NCBI GenBank assembly: GCA_001689415.1
Contig: LUJM01000064.1
Span: 1 to 34,239 of the forward strand
Length of the DNA stretch: 34,239 bases
Reading direction: 5' to 3'
DNA from: Bacteroidales bacterium M2
GTDB lineage: Bacteria; Bacteroidota; Bacteroidia; Bacteroidales; Muribaculaceae
How positions within the stretch are numbered: the stretch's first letter is position 1; each line of letters begins with the position of its first letter. The notes under the pieces were generated by a model that did not search any database, had not been told where the DNA came from, and saw nothing but the letters and a program-made list of their open reading frames with translations. A program made the translations under genes and the position numbers. This document shows positions 8,144 through 16,160 of the stretch, piece after piece.

Positions 8144-8552
8144 CAGCAGCCAATTTCTCGAAATCTTTGAAGTCGCGCACGTAGTCGTCCTCGCTATAGG
8201 GGGTTGATGTGAGCACCATGCATACCGATCCCGACGCGAAATTATCGAGTGTGCGCCAGTAGCCTGCAGGTATGTAAAGCCCCTCGAAAGGACGGTTGAG
8301 TGTGAATGTCTGCCACTGCATGCCATCGAACAAATTGACATTGAAACTGCCCGAAATTGCAATTAGCAATTCCTTGCCCACATGGTGCGAGTGGCCGCCT
8401 CGCTGTTCTCCGGCAGGTACGTCGTAGGTCCAGTATACGCGTTCTACCTTGAATGGCAGATACTCGTCGCCGTTTTGAACAAAGGTGAGGTTGCCTCGCG
8501 GGTCATAGATGCGTGGCAGGCGGATTATGCGTGCTTCTTCAAGGTTTTTCAT
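8136..8552 (-). CDS. FdtA/QdtA-like dTDP-sugar 3,4-ketoisomerase (cupin)
   Basis: 138 aa. The family (WxcM-like cupins) shifts the keto group of dTDP-4-keto-6-deoxyglucose from C4 to C3. The open frame extends to 8669, but ATG at 8552 starts MKNLEEARIIRLPRIYDPRGNL, the expected N-terminus, and overlaps the end of rmlA by 14 bases. Visible: DPRGNLTFVQ, VERVYWTYDVPAGEQRGGHSHH (histidine-rich active-site strand), LLIAISGSFNVNLFDG and LYIPAGYWRTL, all on a small beta-barrel. Between rmlA and the aminotransferase it supplies the 3-keto substrate. FdtA (galacto product, toward Fuc3NAc) and QdtA (gluco product, toward Qui3NAc) cannot be separated by eye, so no symbol is given. Confidence 0.87.
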   Translation of the reverse strand: MKNLEEARIIRLPRIYDPRGNLTFVQNGDEYLPFKVERVYWTYDVPAGEQRGGHSHHVGKELLIAISGSFNVNLFDGMQWQTFTLNRPFEGLYIPAGYWRTLDNFASGSVCMVLTSTPYSEDDYVRDFKDFEKLAADE

Positions 8553-9417
8553 CTGCCAGACGTTTGAGATATTGGCCGTAATGGGTTGATAGCATAGGTG
8601 TTGCCAGCTCGCGTAATTGCTGCGCGTCGATGAATCCACGGCGGTAGGCAACTTCTTCGAGCGAAGCAATCAGCAGGCCTTGCCTTTTTTGAATTGCCTC
8701 TACAAATGCCGATGCCTCCATGAGTGAATCTACAGTGCCTGTATCGAGCCATGCGAAGCCGCGTCCGAACGCTTGCACATTGAGTTGCTTTGTATTGAGG
8801 TAATGTTCGTTGACCGAGGTTATCTCGAGCTCCCCTCGTGCCGAAGGCTTTACGGCAGCGGCAACGTCTGCCGAACCGGACGGATAGAAGTACAAGCCTA
8901 CCACGGCAAGGTCGCTGCGGGGCGATTGAGGTTTTTCTTCGATATGCACAGGATTTCCCTCTGCATCAAGGTCTACGACACCATAGCGCGTGGGGTCGCT
9001 GACATGGTATCCGAATATTGTGGCACGGCCATTGCGAGCGTCGGCTGCCGCCTTATGGAGCATGGCACTGAAGCCCTGGCCGTAAAATATGTTGTCGCCA
9101 AGTACTAAGGCCACAGGCTCGTCGCCTATGAATTCCCGCCCGATAGTAAGCGCCTGCGCAAGCCCCTCGGGACGTGGCTGTTCGGCATACGACATGCTGA
9201 TGCCGAGTTTGCTGCCGTCGCCGAGCAATCTCTTGAAATGTTGCAGGTCTCCGGGGGTTGAAATCAGTAGAATCTCGCGGATACCGGCAAGCATGAGCAC
9301 CGATAATGGGTAATATATCATCGGCTTGTCGTAGACCGGCACAAGCTGCTTAGATATCCCAAGTGTGATCGGATAGAGTCGTGAACCGGAGCCTCCGGCG
9401 AGAATTATACCTTTCAT
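8539..9417 (-). CDS. rmlA: Glucose-1-phosphate thymidylyltransferase RmlA
   Basis: 292 aa, the normal length. It joins glucose-1-phosphate to dTTP, making dTDP-glucose, the entry to deoxysugar pathways. The first residues hold the nucleotide-binding signature ILAGGSGSRLYPIT, followed by SKQLVPVYDKPMIYYPLSVLMLAGI, GDGSKLGISMSYAEQPRPEGLAQA, LVLGDNIFYGQGF and VVGLYFYP, all hallmark RmlA blocks. GRGFAWLDTGTVDSLMEA is present near the end. It begins 2 bases after rmlB and overlaps the ketoisomerase gene. The gene is not followed by rmlC or rmlD, so its product goes to the amino-sugar branch here and, perhaps, to other branches elsewhere. Confidence 0.95.
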   Translation of the reverse strand: MKGIILAGGSGSRLYPITLGISKQLVPVYDKPMIYYPLSVLMLAGIREILLISTPGDLQHFKRLLGDGSKLGISMSYAEQPRPEGLAQALTIGREFIGDEPVALVLGDNIFYGQGFSAMLHKAAADARNGRATIFGYHVSDPTRYGVVDLDAEGNPVHIEEKPQSPRSDLAVVGLYFYPSGSADVAAAVKPSARGELEITSVNEHYLNTKQLNVQAFGRGFAWLDTGTVDSLMEASAFVEAIQKRQGLLIASLEEVAYRRGFIDAQQLRELATPMLSTHYGQYLKRLADEKP

Positions 9418-9419
9418 AA

Positions 9420-10595
9420 TTAGCGGTTTTGATACATGTGTTGATAGTATAGCCTATATTCTCCGTCGACAATGCTCTTTACCCAGTCGAGATTGTTGAG
9501 ATACCAACGCACAGTGGCCTCGATTCCTTCGTCGAATAATACCTGTGGCCGCCAGCCCAATTCAGTCATGGCCTTGCTTGCATCGATTGCATAGCGGCGG
9601 TCGTGGCCGGGGCGGTCGCTCACAAAGTGGATAAGGCTGTCGGAGGCTTCTTTGGCAGCCGGGTAGGCCGCTAATACCTCAGGCATGGTCATGGCGATTT
9701 CTCTGACCTTGCGGATGAGCAATTTTACAATATCGATGTTCTGCTGTTCGCAGTATCCGCCAAAGTTATAAACCTCGCCGGGTATTCCGTTTCGCAGAGC
9801 CTCGAGAACTCCGCGGGCATGGTCGTCGACATAAATCCAGTCTCGTACGTTTTTGCCTTCGCCGTAGACCGGTAGTGGCTTGCCGTTGAGTATGTTGTTG
9901 ATAATCAGCGGTATCAATTTTTCGGGAAACTGGCGAGGACCATAGTTGTTGCTGCATCGGGTAATCGTTACCGGTATACCGAAGCTACGGTAGTACGACA
10001 GGGTGAGCAAGTCGGCCGAAGCCTTCGACGCCGAATATGGCGATGATGCCTTGAGCGGGTATGACTCGTTGAATGCTTCTTCGCCAAACATTTCGTACTC
10101 ACGTCCGAGCAGATCCTTGCGGCTGTCGAGTATTTGGATGCGGTCTTTTATTTCGAGGTCGCCGTATACTTCGTCGGTGCTTACCTGAAGGAATTTCTCC
10201 AGTGTCGGGGTCAGGCCTTCCGAAAGCTGGCGTTTGCGCTGGCGGCGGGCACATTCGAGGATATTGAAAACGCCCTCGAAATTCGTGCTTATAAACGGTG
10301 TCGGGTCATCGACGCTGCGGTCTACATGACTCTCGGCGGCAAAGTTAATGATGTAGCGGGGTGTGTATTTGTCGAGAATACCGCTTATCAGCTCTTTGTC
10401 GGCGATGTCGCCATGGATAAACTCTATCTTGCCCGAATCGATAAGATGCCTTATCGACATGATATTGCCGCAGTAGGTGAGTTTGTCAAGAACGACGATG
10501 CGTTTGTCCTCGCTGTCGGCTGCAAGGATGTCGAGAAAGTTAGAGCCGATAAAACCTGCGGCCCCGGTGACAAGGTATGTGGCTGGTGTGTTCAT
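9420..10595 (-). CDS. rmlB: dTDP-glucose 4,6-dehydratase RmlB
   Basis: 391 aa. An NAD-dependent short-chain dehydrogenase-like enzyme that turns dTDP-glucose into dTDP-4-keto-6-deoxyglucose. Visible: Rossmann motif GAAGFIGSN (11-19), NFAAESHVDRSVDDP (84-98), the catalytic TDE of STDEVYGD (T140, D141, E142), and YSASK (Y187, K191). The distance from E142 to Y187 is 45 residues, against about 32 in the E. coli enzyme, because of an insertion around 148-175 (IKDRIQILDSRKDLLGREYE). NNYGPRQFPEKLIPL and GEGKNVRDWIYVDDHA complete the substrate site. It overlaps the lipoprotein gene upstream by four bases (ATGA). Confidence 0.95.
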   Translation of the reverse strand: MNTPATYLVTGAAGFIGSNFLDILAADSEDKRIVVLDKLTYCGNIMSIRHLIDSGKIEFIHGDIADKELISGILDKYTPRYIINFAAESHVDRSVDDPTPFISTNFEGVFNILECARRQRKRQLSEGLTPTLEKFLQVSTDEVYGDLEIKDRIQILDSRKDLLGREYEMFGEEAFNESYPLKASSPYSASKASADLLTLSYYRSFGIPVTITRCSNNYGPRQFPEKLIPLIINNILNGKPLPVYGEGKNVRDWIYVDDHARGVLEALRNGIPGEVYNFGGYCEQQNIDIVKLLIRKVREIAMTMPEVLAAYPAAKEASDSLIHFVSDRPGHDRRYAIDASKAMTELGWRPQVLFDEGIEATVRWYLNNLDWVKSIVDGEYRLYYQHMYQNR

Positions 10596-11425
10596 TGCTG
10601 CGGTTCGGGTGTTGGTAAATTTGCCAGTTGGTCGCGGGCGGTGGCAAGCATACGCTCGTACTTTTCACGCTTGATCGATGCGCTGCGCTGGGCCTGCAGA
10701 GCGCGGCTAAACTGATAGCAGTCAGTGATTTCCTGTCGGAGTTTCTTGTCGAGTTTCACAGGTGCTTTGCCCTTGCTGCCTACAAGTACCACCTTGTCGG
10801 CCTTGTCGTGGGCTAATAGCCATTCGCCTACGCCTTCGAGCTCTTCGGGATTGAAACTTGCTGATTCAGAGCCTTCTACTTTTACTATCCTTGCAGACGA
10901 AATGGCCGAAGAAGCCACGCATTCGTTGCCTTGATAGAATTCAATCGAATTCAAGCCGATATTGCGGCCTTGTACGTTGGCCACAATGTAGAAGTACCCT
11001 TTGTCGGATACCCTGGCCTGTATGCCGGTGGCGGTCATCACTTTTTCCGAAACTTTGTTGGGTAGGAAGTAACCTTCGAGTCCAACCGAGCTTTCGACGT
11101 GACGGAATTGCGGCCTGAGACGGTCGACCTCGATAGTAGCCTGCGCAAGTGCCATGTCGCCTGCTCCGATGCTGTCGATAGCTATGCCTTCCATTGCCGA
11201 GGCTCTCAGACGCAATGCAGCTTTGCGGATGTCGAGCTGCTTGGGATAACGGGCGTTGAGGGTGTCGAGCAAGGTCAGGGCACCGGTATAATTGCGGTTC
11301 TGAATAGCTTCCTCTGTCTGGGTGAACAGTTGCGAAGCTCCTTCCTTATCGCTGTTGCCACACGAACACAGCAACAACATCGACAGGGCAACGGTGGTGA
11401 CGGGTTTACTTATTGCGTTGAACAT
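10592..11425 (-). CDS. Putative lipoprotein of unknown function
   Basis: 277 aa. The N-terminus has a basic residue (K7), a hydrophobic core and the lipobox L19-C20-S21-C22, so it is probably a lipoprotein lipidated at C22. Residues 33-70 (TEEAIQNRNYTGALTLLDTLNARYP and following) look like a tetratricopeptide-type helix pair. The middle is likely beta-rich (GYFYIVANVQGRNIGLNSIEF). The C-terminus is helical, basic and glutamine-rich. I do not recognise a named family. An AAAGGAG sequence 6 bases ahead of the ATG is a rare clear Shine-Dalgarno for this window and supports the start, which overlaps the rel gene by 20 bases. It sits between the alarmone enzyme and rmlB. Export to the periplasm or outer membrane is inferred. 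Confidence 0.75.
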   Translation of the reverse strand: MFNAISKPVTTVALSMLLLCSCGNSDKEGASQLFTQTEEAIQNRNYTGALTLLDTLNARYPKQLDIRKAALRLRASAMEGIAIDSIGAGDMALAQATIEVDRLRPQFRHVESSVGLEGYFLPNKVSEKVMTATGIQARVSDKGYFYIVANVQGRNIGLNSIEFYQGNECVASSAISSARIVKVEGSESASFNPEELEGVGEWLLAHDKADKVVLVGSKGKAPVKLDKKLRQEITDCYQFSRALQAQRSASIKREKYERMLATARDQLANLPTPEPQQ

Positions 11426-13625
11426 TTTTTACTCCTTTGACAGTTTGTATTTTTTTGATCAATTGATTCAAGACCGAAGTGTCGGAAACGCCTACCGTTA
11501 TGATGCCGGCGAAAAGACCGTCGTTTGAATCGATTGAAATACCTCGCAAAGATACGGATTTTTCTTTATTTATAATAGAGGTAATGTTTGTGACAATTCC
11601 AATATCATCTTTTCCTACTACTCTCAGCGTTGCGCCGAATTCTGCACCGGCCTTGCCGCTCCAGCGCGTGCGTATCAGGCGGTAACCATATTTCTGCCTG
11701 ATATTGTTCGCGTTAGGACAGTCGCAGCGGTGTATCTTGATTACGCCCTCGGCCGAAATAAAGCCGAAAACATCGTCTCCGTAAATCGGGTTGCAGCAAC
11801 GCGCAAGGCGGTAGTTGATGCCTTTGATATTGTCTCCGATTATAATCACGTCGTTGCCGGCGTCGTCTTTTACATCGTCGTCGGTCGGCGACTGCATCAC
11901 ATACTGGCTTGCCGATATGCGTTCGGCAAAGTCCTCGGGCCTGGATGTGCGGCCAAGTACGTCTACATAGTTGTCGACAACCGAGTTGATGTCGAGCTCG
12001 TCGCTACCGATTGCGCTGAAAAACGCAATAGCATTCTTATAGCCCATACGGGTAACGGTTTTCGACATCATCGCTTCGTCGTAATCGAGCTTGCGGTTCT
12101 TGAACCTGCGCTGTAGCAGCTCTTTGCCTATTTCTGCCGACTTGTTCTCGTTTTCCTTAAGTACGGCGCGTATCTTGTTGCGGGCCTTGGTGGTTACGAC
12201 GATGTTGAGCCAGTCGCGGCTCGGCTCCTGCTGCGGCGAGGTCAGGATTTCTACCGTATCGCCGCTTTCGAGCTTGTAGTTCAGCTTGCGGTTGCGTCCA
12301 TTTACCTTGCCGCCCACGCACTGTATGCCGATGCGGGTATGGATATTGAATGCGAAGTCAAGCAGAGTCGCGCCAAGTGGCAGTTTGTACAAGTCGCCCC
12401 TGGGGGTGAAGACAAACACCTCGTGCGAGTAAACGTCCATCTTGAAGTTTCGCATCAGGTCAGTGGGGTTGTGCTGGCCCGCTTCGAGGATATCGCGCAC
12501 ATTGTTCATCCATGCATCGAGCGACCCCTCGCTCTTGATGCCCTTGTATTTCCAGTGCGCGGCAAGGCCTTTTTCGGCAATGGTATCCATGCGCCGGGTT
12601 CGTATCTGCACTTCCACCCAACGTTCTTCGGGGCCGTACACGGTGATGTGCAGCGATTCGTAACCATTGCTCTTGGGTATGCTCAGCCAGTCTTTCAATC
12701 GCGATGGATTGGGGCGGTACATATCGGTAACGACCGAGTATGCAAGCCAGCACTCCGGTTTCTCGCGCTCCGGCGGACAATCGATGATGATGCGTATGGC
12801 AAACAGGTCGTAGATGTCTTCAACAGTGTTGTGCTGCTTCTTCATCTTATTCCATATCGAATAAATCGATTTGGTACGTCCTTTGATCGAGAAATTCAAA
12901 CCTTCGGCCTCAAGTTTCTCCTTGATAGGCTTGATAAAGTCGGCAATGTAGGCATCGCGTTTGGCCTTGGTCTGGTTGAGTTCGTGGGCTATGCGCGAAT
13001 AAACCTCGCGGTTACTGTATTTTAGCGACATATCCTCGAGTTCCGATTTTATGGCATAGAGGCCGAGGCGGTGGGCGAGGGGGGCGTAGAGGTAGTTGAC
13101 CTCGTTTGCGGTGTCGTGTACGAGTTTTTCTGCCGGGTGGTGGTTGATAGCACGCATCAGACGGAGACGGTCGACAATCATGATGATGATTACTCGCACA
13201 TCTTCGGCAAAGGTGAGCAGCAGTTTCCTGAAGTTTTCGCTCTCGACCGACGGGCTGCGGCTGTAGAGTGTGCGTACCTTGTCGAGGCCGCGCACAATCT
13301 TGGCAATATCGTCGCCCCAGCGTTTTGCAAGGGTGTCGTAATTGTCGTTATCGCACGAAATCGACGACAGCACGACGGCCAGACACATATTTCTGTCTGC
13401 CCCGAAGCTGTCGCAAAGGCAAAGTGCTGTATTGAGAGCCGACACCAGCGGGTGAAAGCCGAATCGGTCACGCGAAACGGCGGCACTATCGGCATGGCGG
13501 CTTATGGCAAGTTTGATGCCTTCGATGTCGGAGCTGTCGAGCTGGCCGTCGAAGGCTCCCACTATACGCCGGTATGTGGATAGTGCGATGTTTAACTCGT
13601 TGTCGGTAAGATAGGTCTGTTCCAT
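11406..13625 (-). CDS. RelA/SpoT family (p)ppGpp synthetase with degenerate hydrolase domain
   Basis: 739 aa from ATG at 13625; the frame is open to a TTG at 13670, and ATGs at 13664 and 13634 are alternatives. Domains in order: HD-hydrolase-like (about 40-180), synthetase (about 240-360), TGS (about 405-470), zinc-binding (CCNPIYGDDVFGFIS and HRCDCPN, about 590-620), and C-terminal ACT (about 660-739). The synthetase keeps IKGRTKSIYSIWNKM, SIPKSNGYESLH, WVEVQIRT and AAHWKYK, with an R309-L-K-D312 motif of the RXKD type found in bifunctional Rel. In the hydrolase domain H58 remains, but the HD pair of LLHDVIEDT is replaced (VLSSISCDN, 85-93), and the Asn of DRLHN is Leu (D152-R-L-R-L156). It should therefore make (p)ppGpp without degrading it. 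It starts about 63 bases after the kinase gene ends. Confidence 0.93.
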   Translation of the reverse strand: MEQTYLTDNELNIALSTYRRIVGAFDGQLDSSDIEGIKLAISRHADSAAVSRDRFGFHPLVSALNTALCLCDSFGADRNMCLAVVLSSISCDNDNYDTLAKRWGDDIAKIVRGLDKVRTLYSRSPSVESENFRKLLLTFAEDVRVIIIMIVDRLRLMRAINHHPAEKLVHDTANEVNYLYAPLAHRLGLYAIKSELEDMSLKYSNREVYSRIAHELNQTKAKRDAYIADFIKPIKEKLEAEGLNFSIKGRTKSIYSIWNKMKKQHNTVEDIYDLFAIRIIIDCPPEREKPECWLAYSVVTDMYRPNPSRLKDWLSIPKSNGYESLHITVYGPEERWVEVQIRTRRMDTIAEKGLAAHWKYKGIKSEGSLDAWMNNVRDILEAGQHNPTDLMRNFKMDVYSHEVFVFTPRGDLYKLPLGATLLDFAFNIHTRIGIQCVGGKVNGRNRKLNYKLESGDTVEILTSPQQEPSRDWLNIVVTTKARNKIRAVLKENENKSAEIGKELLQRRFKNRKLDYDEAMMSKTVTRMGYKNAIAFFSAIGSDELDINSVVDNYVDVLGRTSRPEDFAERISASQYVMQSPTDDDVKDDAGNDVIIIGDNIKGINYRLARCCNPIYGDDVFGFISAEGVIKIHRCDCPNANNIRQKYGYRLIRTRWSGKAGAEFGATLRVVGKDDIGIVTNITSIINKEKSVSLRGISIDSNDGLFAGIITVGVSDTSVLNQLIKKIQTVKGVKNVQRNK

Positions 13626-13688
13626 TATACCCATTAAACTATGTGTGTCGCTGCCTCTCGGCATTGACAAGAGAGAATAACTGTGTTG

Positions 13689-15152
13689 TTAATGCTTGCG
13701 TGGCTTGGGAAGAGTGAACTTGAAGCACAGTCCTCCCTGTGCTCTGTTGGATACCTCGATTGTACCGCCATGAGCGAGAACGGTGTTCTGCACGATCGGA
13801 AGACCGAGGCCGGTGCCTCCCGCCTTGCGTGTGCGCCCCGAGTCGATACGGTAGAAGCGGTCGAAAAGGTGAGGCAGGTGCTCCTCGCCTACTCCGTTGC
13901 CGTCGTCGCAGAATTCGAAGAAATAGAATCTGTCGTCTTCGCCGGTGAGCGCCAACTCGCAGTATGTGCCTTTTGAGTATGCTCCCGCGTTCTTGGCAAG
14001 GTTCAATATCATGCCCGAAAGCAGATTGTAATTACCCATTACCTTGCAGTCGAGCGGTATCTCGTATCTGAACGTCATCGAGCCGAGCACGCCGGTCTCC
14101 TCAAGGTCGTTTGCAATAGTGTAGGCAATATCGTGGAAATCGAGTTCCTCGGTCGAGATAAGTTCGCCGCCTTCTTCAAGACGCGTTATTGCCGACACAT
14201 CGGCTATCAGGTTGACCAGGCGGTCTACATGCTCCGATGCTTTCCGCAGGAAGTGGGTGCGCGAGCAATCGTCCATTGTCGGGTTTTCAAGTATGGTGTC
14301 GATATAGCCCTTGATTACACCGATAGGCGTACGCAGCTCGTGGTTGATATTATTTGTAAGCTGGCGCTTCGACCGGGCTTTTTCCTGAATGGCATGCAGG
14401 GCCACCGCATGCTCTTTTTTCTGACGCTGCATGGCCTGCGACCTCTGGTTGTACATATTGATGATCTGCCTCGAGATATCGCCAAGTTCGTCGTGAGGAT
14501 AATCCATTGCCGGTATGAAGTTGGGGTCGGTCGACGCTCGCTCGGCTATCTGGCGGAGGTTAGAGATATTTCGACCGAAATAACGGGTCGAGAAATATGC
14601 CATTATAGTGGCAAATACCGCCACCACGAACATACCCCAGAAGATACGTGTCGACGGCAGCGACGCTGCAAGGATATCGTTGTCGAACGGCAACACGGTA
14701 TACACCGTCACCCTGTTGTCTTTGCTCTTTCGTACGTTGTAGTAGAAATACTTGCCTGCATCGGGGCTGCCTTCAGGCTCGGGCTCTATACCGGGGGTGT
14801 TGGTAACGCCTTGTTCGAGAGCTCGTTCGGTATCGGATAGCGCAATGGGTTCGCCATAGCAGCGAATCATCTTGCCATCCTTGTATACCGAGATGCGGAG
14901 CAGGTCGTAGAGAGGATTGTCATGGTAGTAGTTTGTGGCAAAGTCCATGAAGGGCGTCGGGTCGATGTCCTTTTCATTGGCCTCGAGAATACGCGATGCT
15001 ACCAGCGACAATTGTTCGCTTATCTGTGATTTTCGGTATTCTCGTTCGTTGTAGAATTGCCAGAAAGTCATACCTGCGATGATGATCCATAGACTGGCCA
15101 CCAGCGGTATGAACAACTGCCATTGATAACTAATTCTTCTCTTTGAAGCCAT
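13689..15152 (-). CDS. Membrane sensor histidine kinase
   Basis: 487 aa from ATG at 15152 (a TTG at 15158 is less likely). The kinase senses an envelope or periplasmic signal and phosphorylates the response regulator encoded just upstream. A first membrane segment at about 12-31 leads to a periplasmic sensor of about 140 residues, then a second segment (about 170-188). A HAMP-like region follows with a coiled stretch, then the dimerisation domain with the phospho-acceptor H271 in NNINHELRTPIG. The ATP-binding domain shows the N box (NLAKNAGAYS), G1 (DDGNGVGEEHL), F box (FDRFYRID) and G2 (GGTGLGLPIV). The first 23 bases overlap the regulator gene, typical of coupled pairs. The periplasmic part has no family I recognise; the signal is unknown. 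Confidence 0.92.
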   Translation of the reverse strand: MASKRRISYQWQLFIPLVASLWIIIAGMTFWQFYNEREYRKSQISEQLSLVASRILEANEKDIDPTPFMDFATNYYHDNPLYDLLRISVYKDGKMIRCYGEPIALSDTERALEQGVTNTPGIEPEPEGSPDAGKYFYYNVRKSKDNRVTVYTVLPFDNDILAASLPSTRIFWGMFVVAVFATIMAYFSTRYFGRNISNLRQIAERASTDPNFIPAMDYPHDELGDISRQIINMYNQRSQAMQRQKKEHAVALHAIQEKARSKRQLTNNINHELRTPIGVIKGYIDTILENPTMDDCSRTHFLRKASEHVDRLVNLIADVSAITRLEEGGELISTEELDFHDIAYTIANDLEETGVLGSMTFRYEIPLDCKVMGNYNLLSGMILNLAKNAGAYSKGTYCELALTGEDDRFYFFEFCDDGNGVGEEHLPHLFDRFYRIDSGRTRKAGGTGLGLPIVQNTVLAHGGTIEVSNRAQGGLCFKFTLPKPRKH

Positions 15153-15849
15153 AACCAAATCCCTGGCGGGTGACGATATACTTGTCGTAATCGCCTAATT
15201 TTTTGCGAAGACGTGTGATATTGGTGTCGATAGTGCGGCATGTTACTACCACATCGTCGCCCCATACATTTTTGATCAGCTCCTCGCGAGAATAAATACG
15301 ATTGCGGTGAGTAAGGAAAAACAACAGAATGTCGTATTCGGTGCGGGTGAGTGTCACAAGCTCATTGTCGATATACACCTCTTTGTCGTTGCGGTCGATG
15401 CGCAGCCATTTGAATGTCACATCGCTCTCGTAGATAGACTGTTGAGCCTCGATGTCAGATGTCGAACGCTGCTGCTTGTGGCCTGTACGACGCAAAATAG
15501 CACGCACGCGGGCAAGAACCTCGCCAATTACAAATGGCTTGGTCACATAGTCGTCTGCGCCGATATTGAGGCCTTTGACAACATAGTCCTCATCTGAAAG
15601 TGCCGAGCAGAAGAGTATAGGCTTTTCCTCGGTTGCCGTTACATTGTGCACTCGTTTGGCAAAGTCAAAGCCCGAAAGACCGCCCATCATGATGTCGACT
15701 ATGAAGAGCGAATAATCATCCAGATCCATGTCAAGTGCTTCCTCGGCGCTATAGGCACAATCTACCTCATAGCCGTCTTTCTCGAGGTTAAATTTGAGAA
15801 TCTCACATACCGACTCTTCGTCGTCTATTACTAATATCTTAGTTCCCAT
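15130..15849 (-). CDS. OmpR/PhoB-family response regulator
   Basis: 239 aa. A DNA-binding regulator controlled by phosphorylation. The receiver domain (1-120) has the acidic pair D9-D10, the phospho-acceptor D52 (FIVDIMMGG), the switch S82 (FCSALSD) and the conserved K104 (YVTKP). A linker of about 20 residues leads to a winged-helix domain (about 145-239) with the usual TRTEYDILLFFLTHRNRIYSREEL-type block, then VTCRTIDTNITRLRKKLGD as the recognition helix region. It is the first gene of the long operon, followed by its kinase with a 23-base overlap. The target genes are unknown. No clear TAnnTTTG promoter was seen in the 260 bases upstream, so it may use a divergent or activated promoter. 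Confidence 0.94.
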   Translation of the reverse strand: MGTKILVIDDEESVCEILKFNLEKDGYEVDCAYSAEEALDMDLDDYSLFIVDIMMGGLSGFDFAKRVHNVTATEEKPILFCSALSDEDYVVKGLNIGADDYVTKPFVIGEVLARVRAILRRTGHKQQRSTSDIEAQQSIYESDVTFKWLRIDRNDKEVYIDNELVTLTRTEYDILLFFLTHRNRIYSREELIKNVWGDDVVVTCRTIDTNITRLRKKLGDYDKYIVTRQGFGYGFKEKN

Positions 15850-16160
15850 GATTTTACTATATGATGATTCACGCGGCTGATTGGCTGCGTGGCTGTGGTG
15901 CCTTGCGGCAGTTTACTTTGTGGCACTAAATTAATAAAATTTACCGAATATTTAACGTTAATGTGTGTTAAAATATCCCGCCGATTGAACTATATTGTAC
16001 CTTGCAATGTTTGAATATCATAATTACTGATTTTGCACTGTGTTTTTTCATGGTATTAGATTAAAGGTTAAAGATTTTCGGGTGTCGTGAGACATCCGAT
16101 TTTTTTGCATAAAAAAAGAGCCCCGATTGGGGCTCTTCTTGTATGGGGAAATGTGGGATA
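15850..16160. other. Intergenic region between glgP and the two-component operon
   Basis: About 310 bases without a gene, AT-rich. It contains the strong terminator of the upstream phosphorylase operon (16111-16137). Upstream of the response regulator I searched the minus strand for TAnnTTTG. The best approximate -7 element is TAATTTAG at 15926-15933, which has one mismatch and no matching -33 element. The promoter of the 12-kb operon is therefore not visible by this pattern. Confidence 0.55.
16111..16137 (-). terminator. Rho-independent terminator of the glycogen operon
   Basis: A 9-bp perfect stem AAGAGCCCC / GGGGCTCTT with a 4-base loop (plus-strand 16116-16124 and 16129-16137). On the minus strand it is followed by a run of seven T, and it starts about 24 bases past the phosphorylase stop codon. 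It should end the glycogen synthase-phosphorylase transcript. Confidence 0.9.

Noticed and set aside
8144..8362. N-terminal extension of the aminotransferase frame
   Set aside because: The extra 73 residues overlap the ketoisomerase gene and have no family character; ATG at 8143 gives the standard N-terminus.
12339..13025. 228-codon plus-strand open frame opposite rel
   Set aside because: Antisense to conserved synthetase motifs and with no recognisable domain.
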